Shown: piece by piece, positions 48,818 through 57,368 of the stretch
Layout of the letters: each line of letters starts with the position of its first letter
How positions within the stretch are numbered: the first letter of the stretch is position 1
Assembly: GCF_003010955.1 (NCBI RefSeq)
Contig: NZ_PGGO01000012.1
Coordinates: 62,001 to 126,000 of the forward strand
Source of the DNA: Phyllobacterium brassicacearum
GTDB lineage: Bacteria; Pseudomonadota; Alphaproteobacteria; Rhizobiales; Rhizobiaceae
Direction of reading: 5' to 3'
DNA length: 64,000 nucleotides
The notes under the pieces: model-generated
What the model saw: only the letters and a program-made list of their open reading frames with translations
Databases searched by the model: none
What the model was told of the DNA's origin: nothing
Translations under genes and position numbers: made by a program

Positions 48818-48853
48818 ATGCAGGCATTTTACTGCATTTCATACGCGTATGAA
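48818..48853. promoter_or_regulatory. two adjoining palindromes at the ArsR promoter and start codon
   Basis: ATGCAG-N8-CTGCAT (48818-48837) directly follows a TTGACA -35 candidate (48813-48818). Next to it TTCATACGCGTATGAA (48838-48853) is a perfect 16-base palindrome that includes the ArsR start codon. TTCAT/ATGAA ends are common in ArsR/SmtB operators, so autorepression is likely. Confidence 0.55.
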
Positions 48854-49139
48854 TGACGAAGAGCTGGACCTGATCTTCAAGGCTCTTGGCGATGCGACCC
48901 GGAGGCGCATCCTCGATCTTCTCCAAGAGCGCTCCGAGCGGTCGTTGTTCGAGATCTGTGCTTCATTTGTCGCCGCGGATGGCAAAAGCCTGTCGCGACA
49001 AACGATTTCCCAGCACCTCGACATGCTGGAAAGGGCGGGATTGATCACAACCTCGTGGAAGGGCCGGACCAAAACCCATTCCTTGAATGTCGCGCCAATG
49101 CAAATGGCGACCAATCAGTGGCTCAAGAAGTATCTCTAG
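48849..49139 (+). CDS. ArsR family transcriptional regulator
   Basis: This 96-residue winged-helix repressor begins LDLIFKALGDATRRRILDLL (about 6-25), the ArsR signature, with the recognition helix in SRQTISQHLDMLERAGLI (about 49-66) and the wing SWKGRTKTHSLN. It has no obvious cysteine metal site, so it probably belongs to the non-metal branch often paired with small enzymes. A VOC protein gene follows after 14 bases, in one operon. The start codon lies inside a perfect palindrome. Confidence 0.9.
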   Translation: MNDEELDLIFKALGDATRRRILDLLQERSERSLFEICASFVAADGKSLSRQTISQHLDMLERAGLITTSWKGRTKTHSLNVAPMQMATNQWLKKYL

Positions 49140-49153
49140 GAAAGGTATCCACC

Positions 49154-49555
49154 ATGCGAATCTATGTGACCAGCGTCTTAGTCGATGACCAAGCCAAGGC
49201 TCTGAAGTTCTACACCGATAAGCTTGGCTTCATTTTGAAGCACGATATTCCCGTCGGAGAACACCGCTGGCTGACAGTTGTGTCAAAAGAGCAACCCGAG
49301 GGAACGGAATTGCTGCTTGAGCCGGGTGCGCATCCAGCCGTTCAGCCCTTCAAGGACGCTCTCGTCAAAGACGGTATTCCCGCAACATCATTCCAGGTCC
49401 AGGATCTGAACGCGGAGTTTGCAAGGCTTCGCGAACTCGGGGTCGTGTTCACGCTGGAACCGATGGACGCCGGATCTGTGCGCATGGCAGTCTTGGACGA
49501 CACCTGCGGGAATCTCATCCAGTTGGTCGAAATGAAACAGGAGCTTCCGGCCTGA
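49154..49555 (+). CDS. VOC family protein (glyoxalase/bleomycin-resistance fold)
   Basis: The 133 residues form a two-repeat VOC fold: RIYVTSVLVDDQAKALKFYT at the start, GTELLLEPG in the middle, then FTLEPMDAGSVRMAVLDDTC and GNLIQLVE at the end. Members include glyoxalases and antibiotic-binding proteins; the ligand is unknown. AGGAAAGG precedes the ATG. ArsR-VOC pairs are common, and the regulator probably controls this gene. Confidence 0.88.
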   Translation: MRIYVTSVLVDDQAKALKFYTDKLGFILKHDIPVGEHRWLTVVSKEQPEGTELLLEPGAHPAVQPFKDALVKDGIPATSFQVQDLNAEFARLRELGVVFTLEPMDAGSVRMAVLDDTCGNLIQLVEMKQELPA

Positions 49556-49959
49556 TCGGACTGGCCAATGGTCGCAACAGTTTGCCAATGGCAGCTATCG
49601 GCGGATGACCGTAGCCTGTCGATCCCGTTCGTTTCCTTCACACCGGACTCTGAAAGTCACATCCAGGTTCAATCATTCCTTGGCCTTTCACTCCAGGAGC
49701 ACCACCAAGGCGATGGCCGAGCGGGCTGGACGCCGGCCACCAAACAAGCGATTGGAGCCATTGTCCTTCCCCACTACGGCTGTTTCGAAAACGTCATCTT
49801 TGGACCGGCGCTCGCAGCCACCTCGCTTAGAACCCATTTCCAGACAGGTGGAGTCAAGTCACTCAGCATTTCGTTCTGGAACATGAGGTTCGCCAAAAGG
49901 ACACCAATCGAGTTAGATTGGTACGCTTTGCTTTGCGCCAACGCTGCTGAGGAATGATC
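49556..49959. other. 404-base stretch without a recognised gene
   Basis: A plus-strand frame at 49568-49957 is open, but its translation has no recognisable motif, starts without a ribosome binding site, and competes with another open frame (49605-49886) of equal quality. I treat the stretch as non-coding. It may hold a decayed gene and the promoter of the small secreted protein that follows. Confidence 0.45.
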
Positions 49960-50235
49960 ATGAACAGACCAACAATAGCTCTTCTTCCTTTGGTCTTAAC
50001 TATCGGTTTGCATTCCCCGTTTGCATTTGCCGACGAAGGCAGTGCATCGCAGCTCGCAACCATCAACAAGATCATAAGAGGTGAGGGAAAGCCCGGTGAA
50101 ACCGCTACAACCAAGAACGGGGAAGTTGTTTACACCGTCCTAGAAGGTGGCGTCGTTGAAATCAGGAATTTACGCTACAAAACGGTGCAACGTTTCAATA
50201 CAATAAAGCCGAACGATAACTACAGGTCAAAATAG
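49960..50235 (+). CDS. small secreted protein of unknown function
   Basis: This 91-residue product has a signal peptide (about 1-23, ending FAFA) followed by a short mature domain. The mature part includes a linker-like region (INKIIRGEGKPGETATTK) and a beta-rich end (EVVYTVLEGGVVEIRNLRY). The ATG at 49960 is better spaced from GAGGA than the ATG at 49954. No family is recognised. Confidence 0.65.
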   Translation: MNRPTIALLPLVLTIGLHSPFAFADEGSASQLATINKIIRGEGKPGETATTKNGEVVYTVLEGGVVEIRNLRYKTVQRFNTIKPNDNYRSK

Positions 50236-50339
50236 CGACGCTTATATTTGCCATTGTTCGCAACATGACGCGAATTATGCTGCCCTACAGTTGGTGGCCT
50301 TTGTTACCTCACATGGGATCTAATTCCGCAAAAGGTCGC

Positions 50340-51566
50340 CTAGTGTCCCGTCAAGACGAGAGTCTGGACAGGTAGCATCACCGCCTGCAGGCGCAGGATC
50401 ATGGCATGCACGAGTGCGACTGCGTCCACAACATGCAGATATATCCATTCTCCAGTGCCAATATCCGGTGCGTGAAGTCTCTCATGGTTGTTGGTGTAGG
50501 CGTTGGCTATGCAGCTGCTGCCCGGCGGCACGCCGTCGAGCAGCCCCGGATAAAGCGGTTGCAGGAAGACTGTAAGCGTTCCCGGCCGGGCGATCTGCTG
50601 CACATCGATAAGCTGATCGGTTGCGCGGAACTGTCCGGCAGCAATGACGTCCTGGACGTCTACAACCACCATCGGGATGATCTTGAAAGGCTTGCCGATG
50701 CAAGTGGCCTCGGCGATCATGCCGACCTTCATCACTTGCGCTTCGATCTGGCCAAAGCCGGCAATCAGGGTCCCCCGCCCGGCTTCTTCCGGCACCAAAA
50801 TTCCTGCTGGGCGGATCATGGTATTGACCACGTCACCGGCCCGGAGGGCAAATTGCTGAACGGTTCCGGCAATGCCGGCGCGGACGGTTGTCTTGTCCAG
50901 TTCGACCTGAGCCTGGGCAAGTGCCGCTTCGGCGCTGGCTTTCTGCGCTGGAAGAAGCGTAGCGATCTTTGTCTCGAGCGTCTGTTTGTTCGCGATGGCA
51001 GCATCGAGCGCACCTTTCCGGCCATCGGCCGAGATTTGCAAGCGCTCAACTTCTCGTACCGAAACTGTGTTTGTGCGGAGGAGCTCCTGTTTGGTCGCCA
51101 GTTCGTCGAGCGCCTGCTGGTATGCCCCTTGCGCTTGCTGGATGATCCCGTCCGCGGCAACCAGTTCCGTCTGCGCCACCGTGGACTCGGCGATGGTTTC
51201 GGCTATGGTCCGCTGCGCAATCTCCTTTGCGGCCTCCTGTTGGGAACTGTCGAGCCGGAAGAGCGGTTGGCCCGCCTTCACCTTGGAATTGATGTCGACG
51301 AATACCTCGGCAACGCGGCCAGTCGATTCAGGCAGGATGGTGACAGTCCGAAATATGGCCGTGACGTTGCTTGTCGAAGGGTGGAAATAAAAGATCAAGG
51401 TGATCAGTGAAACAGTCAGCAGCAGGCAGGCCGTGATGCCCCAGCGCAACTCGTACCACACTGTATAAAGGTTGATCTCGCGCCCGATGCGCTTGTCCTG
51501 AACATAACGGCGGAACAGATAGTCCGGAAGCACTGTAACCATTGAACACAGCATAAGCTCGAGCAT
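50340..51566 (-). CDS. HlyD family membrane fusion protein
   Basis: This 408-residue periplasmic adaptor is anchored by one helix (about 43-62). It shows the first lipoyl half (LPESTGRVAEVFVDINSKVK, about 88-107), a long coiled-coil hairpin rich in Gln/Ala/Glu (about 115-225), the second lipoyl half (KTTVRAGIAGTVQQFALRAG), and a beta-barrel region. An ATPase, permease or outer-membrane channel normally works with such proteins, but none is nearby. A 138-residue membrane protein gene ends 2 bases before its start and is the likely partner. Confidence 0.88.
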   Translation of the reverse strand: MLELMLCSMVTVLPDYLFRRYVQDKRIGREINLYTVWYELRWGITACLLLTVSLITLIFYFHPSTSNVTAIFRTVTILPESTGRVAEVFVDINSKVKAGQPLFRLDSSQQEAAKEIAQRTIAETIAESTVAQTELVAADGIIQQAQGAYQQALDELATKQELLRTNTVSVREVERLQISADGRKGALDAAIANKQTLETKIATLLPAQKASAEAALAQAQVELDKTTVRAGIAGTVQQFALRAGDVVNTMIRPAGILVPEEAGRGTLIAGFGQIEAQVMKVGMIAEATCIGKPFKIIPMVVVDVQDVIAAGQFRATDQLIDVQQIARPGTLTVFLQPLYPGLLDGVPPGSSCIANAYTNNHERLHAPDIGTGEWIYLHVVDAVALVHAMILRLQAVMLPVQTLVLTGH

Positions 51567-51568
51567 AT

Positions 51569-51985
51569 TCAGATACCCCCACCCGCATCAGCTTTTGTCT
51601 CTGGCTCCTCCGTCCCGGCCATCTCGGCAAGCTCCTTGGCCGGGTCGCGTCCGGACAGTTTTTCGAGCGAGCGCGCAATTGAAGCCATCGGCGAGGAGAA
51701 ATCCGGCAGATCGATCAGTGCCAGCAACAGGCCGGCGATCCAGAACAGATGGTTGTGGGTAAAAAGAGAAATCAGGGCAAGTACCGCCACGATTTCCATT
51801 TGCACCTTTTTCCCGTGCGCCATTTGCTCCGGCAGGGCATGCAGACGGAAATAGAAAGTGCCGATGAGCAGGATTGCTACCAAAAGAAAGATGAGGACCG
51901 CGGAGAAAAGCCAATCCGTTTGCCCCGGGGCTATGACAAAGACCGGCAGATGCTCGATCGCCAGCGGATGCATCGTATCGTCCAT
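51569..51985 (-). CDS. small inner-membrane protein linked to HlyD
   Basis: This 138-residue protein has two or three membrane helices (about 24-45, 62-80 and 82-98). The C-terminal tail of about 40 residues is charged and rich in Glu/Ala (KELAEMAGTEEPETK). The HlyD gene starts 2 bases after its stop. An alternative ATG at 51973 would drop four residues. It has the position that DUF3302/YiaW has in the other HlyD pair of this window, but I see no clear similarity between the two. Confidence 0.72.
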   Translation of the reverse strand: MDDTMHPLAIEHLPVFVIAPGQTDWLFSAVLIFLLVAILLIGTFYFRLHALPEQMAHGKKVQMEIVAVLALISLFTHNHLFWIAGLLLALIDLPDFSSPMASIARSLEKLSGRDPAKELAEMAGTEEPETKADAGGGI

Positions 51986-52096
51986 TTCTTGCTGTATTCC
52001 CCTTTGTTATTGCCCCCAAACATGCATGTCGTTCGAATTGGAAGGAAGTACGTAACAGTAACTAGGCCGCGTGGACATGGCTGCGGCGGTCATTGT

Positions 52097-53506
52097 TCAC
52101 GGAATGGTAAAGATGCTGATCTCGTCCGAAATGCCTCGGAGCGTGACGTTGTGCGACATCGGCGTCAGCCCGCGCTGCGACAGAAGGTCGGAGGCACGCG
52201 GATCTCCGAGAACGGAACCTGTGGCAAAGATCTCGCGCGCAGTTGCGAGGTGCTGCACACGCGAAGCAATGTTCACAGTCTGTCCGAAATAATCCTGCCG
52301 TTCGTTCAGATTTACGGCGATGCAAGGGCCTTCGTGAATACCGATCTTCAGCAGAAGGTCTTCGCTGCCGCGTTCGTGGTTGAGCTCGCGCATGGCTTCG
52401 CGCATCCGCATCGCCGCGACAACAGCCCGATCGGGCGTCGGGAAGGTGGCCATCACCGCATCGCCGATCGTTTTCACGACAGCACCTGCCTCGGTTCCCA
52501 CGATCTCGTGGAGGATACGGAAATGGGTTCTCACGAGGTCGAACGCTGCAAGGTCCCCTACCCGTTCATAAAGTGCCGTCGAGCCCCGAAGGTCGGTGAA
52601 CAGGAAGGTGAGGCTTGTGATCTTCAACCGCTGGTCCACGTCGATCGTGTCGGTGTGGTAAAGATCCCGGAACGTCTGGTTGGATAGCAGGCGCTTGGCC
52701 GTCAGGAATGGCCGGCGGCGGCCGAGCAGCTCGTGCAGCGCGTCATTAGCCAGGCACACAGACGGCAATGTACGCACCTCGGCATGGTTTTCCACCTGAA
52801 TGCGCAGCGGACCCGGACGCAAATTGACGGTCTCGCTATGCCGATGCGAACGATCAAACACGAGCGAAAGATTCTGACGCTCCTTGGTCGGTTCACCCTT
52901 CACGTCCAAAAATTGCGCTGCATGCGTTACCGGTTCAAAGACGATGACGAATGCCTCCGGCAGTTGCAGCGATATGACGGCCTTCTCCCCGGGTGGCAGT
53001 TCCAGGGCTTCCATGACGAACTCGTCGACCTTCGCCTCGAAATTCTCTTCCGGAAGCTCGATGCCCGATCCCCAGTACATCTGGCGGAAATATTCGAGCG
53101 GCGGCAGCTGATGCGGATTATGAGCCTCGATATGACGTATGCGCGGGTTCACCGTGAACGTCACCTCGACCATCTCATCGAGGGTCGGCTCATAGCCCGC
53201 GGCGCAGAGCGCACAGGTGTATTCGTCGCTCTGTACCGTCTTCAATGAGGTGTTGGCGTCCAGCACCCCGCCGCAACCGGGACAGAGGACGTTCCACGAC
53301 AAATCGAACAGGCCAAGGCGCGATGCATGCAGGAAGGCGCTGATGGTCTGTTCTTCGTCGAGACCTTCACTGGCGGCAAAGGCCAGTGCATTGACACGAC
53401 TGAGCTTACGGTCTGGCGCGTCCCGGACGAGCCGTTCAAGGGCATCGACGACGTTTGCCGGTGCCGACTGGAGGAGGATGGCGAATAAAGGCTGGGCTTC
53501 ACTCAT
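52097..53506 (-). CDS. class III adenylate/guanylate cyclase with DUF5939-like N-terminal domain
   Basis: This 469-residue soluble signalling enzyme probably makes cAMP or cGMP. The N-terminal half contains a zinc-ribbon-like pair (NVLCPGCGG at about 75-83 and YTCALCAAG at about 95-103) and a region like DUF5939. The catalytic domain begins near residue 290 with LTFLFTDLRGSTALYE (first metal Asp), then KTIGDAVMATF (second metal site) and GQTVNIASRVQ (transition-state Asn and Arg). No membrane segment is visible. It is a single gene with no operon partners. Confidence 0.9.
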   Translation of the reverse strand: MSEAQPLFAILLQSAPANVVDALERLVRDAPDRKLSRVNALAFAASEGLDEEQTISAFLHASRLGLFDLSWNVLCPGCGGVLDANTSLKTVQSDEYTCALCAAGYEPTLDEMVEVTFTVNPRIRHIEAHNPHQLPPLEYFRQMYWGSGIELPEENFEAKVDEFVMEALELPPGEKAVISLQLPEAFVIVFEPVTHAAQFLDVKGEPTKERQNLSLVFDRSHRHSETVNLRPGPLRIQVENHAEVRTLPSVCLANDALHELLGRRRPFLTAKRLLSNQTFRDLYHTDTIDVDQRLKITSLTFLFTDLRGSTALYERVGDLAAFDLVRTHFRILHEIVGTEAGAVVKTIGDAVMATFPTPDRAVVAAMRMREAMRELNHERGSEDLLLKIGIHEGPCIAVNLNERQDYFGQTVNIASRVQHLATAREIFATGSVLGDPRASDLLSQRGLTPMSHNVTLRGISDEISIFTIP

Positions 53507-53554
53507 GCACGTATTTTACACTGAATCCCGCTCACGGACAGCGGATTCATCGGC

Positions 53555-54271
53555 CTAGAAGGTAACCCGTGTGACTATCTTCGCGCGACGCTGTGGTGCA
53601 ACCGCGGGGGTCGTCTCCGGAGGGAGGCGGAAACTGCGTCTGGCAATCTGGCGCGAGGAGCCAGGGATCGCCGCTTCGGCGGCCGCAACATCATCAGGTT
53701 TGACAACCAGTGCCTTGCAGGCGCCGCGCTCATCCCAGAGCCGCTTGGCGATGGCGCTATCAACAGCGGTGGTGATGGCGCTGCCCGCAAGATCGTTGGG
53801 CTGCACACGTTCGTCCGCGATCAGCCCTTGAATCGCCTCCCCTAAAATCTCGGCAGAATCCTTGAATGTCACGTCACGCACCTGATCGAACCGAGTGTTG
53901 GTTTCGCCATCGACGATGCAGTGCCGCGCGGTGAATATCCAGTCATGAATCATGTAGGCCGGTGCATATCCCCACGGCGACAATCCCTTGAACACCTGCG
54001 CGATCTTGGGAATGGAACCGCCATCCGTGTACATCAGGCCCGGTCGGATGACAGCGCCTGGGTTACCAGGGTTGGAACGCCGGAATATCAGCGGATCTTC
54101 CGGGTCTGGTACAAACAGGAAATTGCCATCGCCGCTCGGTCCGCCTTCATCGACCCACATGACGAACAGGCTGCCGCTGAAGGTTCCGGGAGGAAGTTTG
54201 GAATAGTCGACGGATGCGCAAGCGCTCAGCGCCATGCACAGTCCCAGCCAGACAATGAGCCGAATGACCAT
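53555..54271 (-). CDS. DUF1353 family lipoprotein
   Basis: This 238-residue protein has a lipoprotein signal with lipobox LSAC (Cys about 18), so it should be membrane-anchored in the periplasm. The DUF1353 core includes LMYTDGGSIPKIAQVFKGLS (about 79-98) and YAPAYMIHDWIFTARHC, both with the conserved Asp and His residues of the family. Related proteins occur in phage tail regions and may be peptidases, but the role is unknown. It is divergent from ppk2. Confidence 0.83.
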   Translation of the reverse strand: MVIRLIVWLGLCMALSACASVDYSKLPPGTFSGSLFVMWVDEGGPSGDGNFLFVPDPEDPLIFRRSNPGNPGAVIRPGLMYTDGGSIPKIAQVFKGLSPWGYAPAYMIHDWIFTARHCIVDGETNTRFDQVRDVTFKDSAEILGEAIQGLIADERVQPNDLAGSAITTAVDSAIAKRLWDERGACKALVVKPDDVAAAEAAIPGSSRQIARRSFRLPPETTPAVAPQRRAKIVTRVTF

Positions 54272-54471
54272 AGGCTGCCCCTGTTCCCCGCAACTTCAGC
54301 CGTTCTCACGTAACCAGATGATCATCGGCTTTTCAACGGGAATGATTTACCGGGTTTTGCCGGCTAGATTTCAACTTCAAATTTCTTTCATGCGGTTATG
54401 GCATAAGCGGTCTGTGAGTAGCATGATGCGGCAGCCCAGGGGGCGTGACGCGCGGATGTCGGAGGGACGAT

Positions 54472-55392
54472 ATGCACAATTCAGAAGACAAGGTCGAAAG
54501 GCCTGACTGGCTTGAGGCCGAACTGGCCGATACGCTGGATGAAGACTACGAACTCGAACTCTCCGAGCCAGCGCTTTCCGAGGAGATCCGCAAGATCTAT
54601 CGCAAGTCCCATCCGCCTTCAATTCCGCGGATAGACTACTTCCGCGCGCTGCTTGCGCTGCAGGCCGAACTGATCAAGCTGCAGGACTGGGTCGCCTACC
54701 AAAAGGAGAAGGTCGTCGTGATCTTCGAAGGACGCGACTCTGCGGGCAAGGGCGGCGTGATCAAGCGCATTACCCAGCGGCTGAACCCGCGTATCGCGCG
54801 CGTGGTGGCACTCCCTGCCCCTTCGGATCGCGAGAAGACGCAGTGGTACTTCCAGCGCTATGTGCCGCATCTGCCGGCGGGTGGTGAGATCGTGCTCTTC
54901 GACCGTTCCTGGTACAACCGCTCCGGTGTCGAGCGCGTCATGGGCTTCGCTACGGAAGACCAGGTGAAGCAATTCTTCCACGACGTCCCAGAATTCGAAC
55001 GCATGCTCGTGCGCTCCGGTGTCCGGCTGGTCAAGTACTGGTTCTCGATCACCGACGAGGAACAGCAGATGCGGTTCCTCATGCGCATCCATGATCCGTT
55101 GAAGCAGTGGAAGCTGTCGCCGATGGACCTGCAATCGCGCGTACGCTGGGAGAACTACACCAAGGCCAAGGAAGAGACGTTTGCCCGCACGAACATTCCC
55201 GAAGCGCCGTGGTATATTGTCGAGGGCAATGACAAGAAGCGAGCCCGCCTCAATTGCATCGATCATCTGCTGACGCAGATACCGTATGAGGATGTGCCGC
55301 ACGAGGAAATCACCCTGCCCGACCGGGTGTTCAATCCCGACTACGAGCGCAAGGTTCTGCCTCCGGAACTCTACGTGCCATCGAAATACTGA
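54472..55392 (+). CDS. ppk2: polyphosphate kinase 2
   Basis: PPK2 transfers phosphate between polyphosphate and nucleotides. In class I enzymes this is mainly polyphosphate-driven phosphorylation of GDP or ADP. The 306 residues show Walker A FEGRDSAGKGG (about 84-94), the DRSWYNRSGVERVMGF Walker B/lid region (about 144-159) and a C-terminal DRVFNPDYERKVLPPE. The upstream ATG-like starts were rejected because GGAGGGACGAT stands right before the ATG at 54472. It is divergent from the DUF1353 gene. Confidence 0.93.
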   Translation: MHNSEDKVERPDWLEAELADTLDEDYELELSEPALSEEIRKIYRKSHPPSIPRIDYFRALLALQAELIKLQDWVAYQKEKVVVIFEGRDSAGKGGVIKRITQRLNPRIARVVALPAPSDREKTQWYFQRYVPHLPAGGEIVLFDRSWYNRSGVERVMGFATEDQVKQFFHDVPEFERMLVRSGVRLVKYWFSITDEEQQMRFLMRIHDPLKQWKLSPMDLQSRVRWENYTKAKEETFARTNIPEAPWYIVEGNDKKRARLNCIDHLLTQIPYEDVPHEEITLPDRVFNPDYERKVLPPELYVPSKY

Positions 55393-55544
55393 CGGGCGCT
55401 TAAGGTTGCGCCTAGCTAGCTGCGACGGCGATGCAGGGCGATCACCTGCATCGCAAGCTCAAAAAATTGCCTGCCGGAACCGAGCCGGAATGCTATCGTT
55501 TTGTCTCGTCCAGAGCATCTCGACCGGCCGAAAAGGGGCTGCTG

Positions 55545-56315
55545 GTGAAAATAGCGACCTACAACATCAACAACATCAACAAGCGCCTTGAGAATTTGCT
55601 GCACTGGCTCGAAGCCACGGAACCCGATGTCGTCTGCCTGCAGGAGCTTAAATGTACCGACGCGATGTTTCCTTCGCGGGAATTGCGCTCGATCGGCTAC
55701 GAAGCGGTCTGGAAGGGTCAGAAATCGTGGAATGGCGTGGCCATCCTCGCCAGGGAACGGGAGCCAGTGCTGACGCGCGACAGTCTGCCCGGCGATCCCG
55801 ATGACAGCCAAAGCCGCTATATCGAGGCTGCGGTCAACGGCGTGCTCATTGCCTCGATTTATCTGCCCAACGGCAATCCGCAGCCGGGTCCGAAGTTCGA
55901 TTACAAGCTCGACTGGTTCAAGCGGCTGGCGGTACACGCGGCCGATCTGTGGAGCATGGACGTCCCTGTCGTGCTCGCGGGCGATCTGAATGTCGTTCCG
56001 ACCGATTTCGACATCTACAATACACGCTCATGGATGGATAATGCGTTGCTCCAACCGGAGAGCCGGGCGACATTTCGGCAGCTCTTGCAGCAGGGCTGGA
56101 CCGATGCGGTGCGCGAGCTGCACCCGGAAGAGCCAATGTTCTCGTTCTGGCACTATATGAGAAACGCTTGGGAAAGGGATGCGGGATTGCGGCTCGATGT
56201 TCTTCTTCTCAGCAAGTCCGTCTCGAAACGATTGCGGGCCGCGGGTGTCGACCGGACCGAGCGCGCGCGCCCGAACGCAAGCGACCACGCGCCGACATGG
56301 GTGGAATTGAAGTAG
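55545..56315 (+). CDS. xth: exodeoxyribonuclease III
   Basis: This is an AP endonuclease and 3'-5' exonuclease in base-excision repair. It has 256 residues from a GTG start with AGGGG 6 bases upstream and the normal KIATYNINNINKRL beginning. Catalytic motifs are CLQELK (Glu about 33), SIYLPNGNP, AGDLNVVPTDFD (about 145-156), and SDHAPTWVEL at the C-terminus. It is followed after 27 bases by the arginase-family gene. Confidence 0.93.
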   Translation: MKIATYNINNINKRLENLLHWLEATEPDVVCLQELKCTDAMFPSRELRSIGYEAVWKGQKSWNGVAILAREREPVLTRDSLPGDPDDSQSRYIEAAVNGVLIASIYLPNGNPQPGPKFDYKLDWFKRLAVHAADLWSMDVPVVLAGDLNVVPTDFDIYNTRSWMDNALLQPESRATFRQLLQQGWTDAVRELHPEEPMFSFWHYMRNAWERDAGLRLDVLLLSKSVSKRLRAAGVDRTERARPNASDHAPTWVELK

Positions 56316-56342
56316 GCCGCACCGGATACGGAGGCAATACGC

Positions 56343-57230
56343 ATGGCCAAATCTCGTTTCACGATCATCGAAGCTCCGTCGGTGCTGGGTCTTTTCCCGA
56401 AAGGCGTCGAGACGCTCCCCGACGCGTTGCTCGGCGCTGGCCTTGCCGAACATCTGAATGCACTGCGTGCCGGACGTCTGGAACCGCCGCCCAATGATGG
56501 GCATCGCGATCCGGAGACGCTGGTGCTCAATCCACTGGGTATACGCGACCATTCCATCAGACTTGCAGATGAAGTCGGACGGGTGCTCGATGCCGGCGAA
56601 TTTCCGATTGTGCTCGGCGGCGACTGTTCCATCATGCTTGGCTGCTTGCTCGCGCTCCGGCGCCGCGAACGCCACTGCTTGCTGTTCCTCGATGGTCATG
56701 CCGACTTCTATCAGCCCGAGGCCGAACCGAATGGCGAGGTGGCATCGATGGAGCTCGCGCTCGCCACGGGACGCGGACCCGCTGTGCTGACCGACCTCGA
56801 GGGAAAGCGGCCGCTGGTACGAGACGAGGATGTCGTGGCATTTGGGCGCCGCGACACCGAGGAGGCGGAAGAGCACGGCAGCCGGAGGATCGAGGATACA
56901 ACAATCGAAATGATCGATCTCGCGGCCGTGCGCAGACATGGTGCGATCGACACGGCCAACCGGGCGATCGCCCACCTGACCCGGCCTGGCATCGCGGGTT
57001 TTTGGATTCATCTCGATGCCGATGTGCTTGATGACGCCATCATGCCGGCGGTGGATTACCGCATGCCGGATGGCCTGTCATGGGACGAATTGGCGATGGT
57101 GCTTCGAACAGCGATTGCGTCGGGCGAGGTCGCCGGCCTTGACGTCACGATCTTCAATCCGAAACTTGATGCCGACGGTTCGATCGCCCGGGCGTTCGCC
57201 GACACGCTGGTTGCGGGGTTGCGGGCATAA
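56343..57230 (+). CDS. arginase family hydrolase with GGDCS metal motif
   Basis: This 295-residue ureohydrolase-fold protein would use two manganese ions to split a guanidino compound. It shows DGHADF (about 119-124) and LDADVLDD (about 224-231), but the first metal motif, normally GGDHS, is GGDCS (about 93-97), with Cys in place of the His ligand. The C-terminal WDELAMVLR and GLDVTIFNP are typical. The change occurs in a subgroup of bacterial members and means the substrate (arginine, agmatine, guanidinobutyrate or other) cannot be assumed. CGGAGG precedes the ATG. Confidence 0.87.
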   Translation: MAKSRFTIIEAPSVLGLFPKGVETLPDALLGAGLAEHLNALRAGRLEPPPNDGHRDPETLVLNPLGIRDHSIRLADEVGRVLDAGEFPIVLGGDCSIMLGCLLALRRRERHCLLFLDGHADFYQPEAEPNGEVASMELALATGRGPAVLTDLEGKRPLVRDEDVVAFGRRDTEEAEEHGSRRIEDTTIEMIDLAAVRRHGAIDTANRAIAHLTRPGIAGFWIHLDADVLDDAIMPAVDYRMPDGLSWDELAMVLRTAIASGEVAGLDVTIFNPKLDADGSIARAFADTLVAGLRA

Positions 57231-57368
57231 GATCAAGGCGTAAACACCTTGCCATTCTCCGTCAAATGACTTGATTGGACAGCGGCAAGCCGAGGTGCGA
57301 AGATCGCCTGCAACAGCATTTGGGGACCACTGCACATACACTCCGTTACCAATCAACAGGAGAGTTTC

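Noticed and set aside
49568-49957. 129-codon plus-strand frame after the VOC gene
   Set aside because: No motif, no ribosome binding site and a competing frame of similar quality; treated as non-coding.
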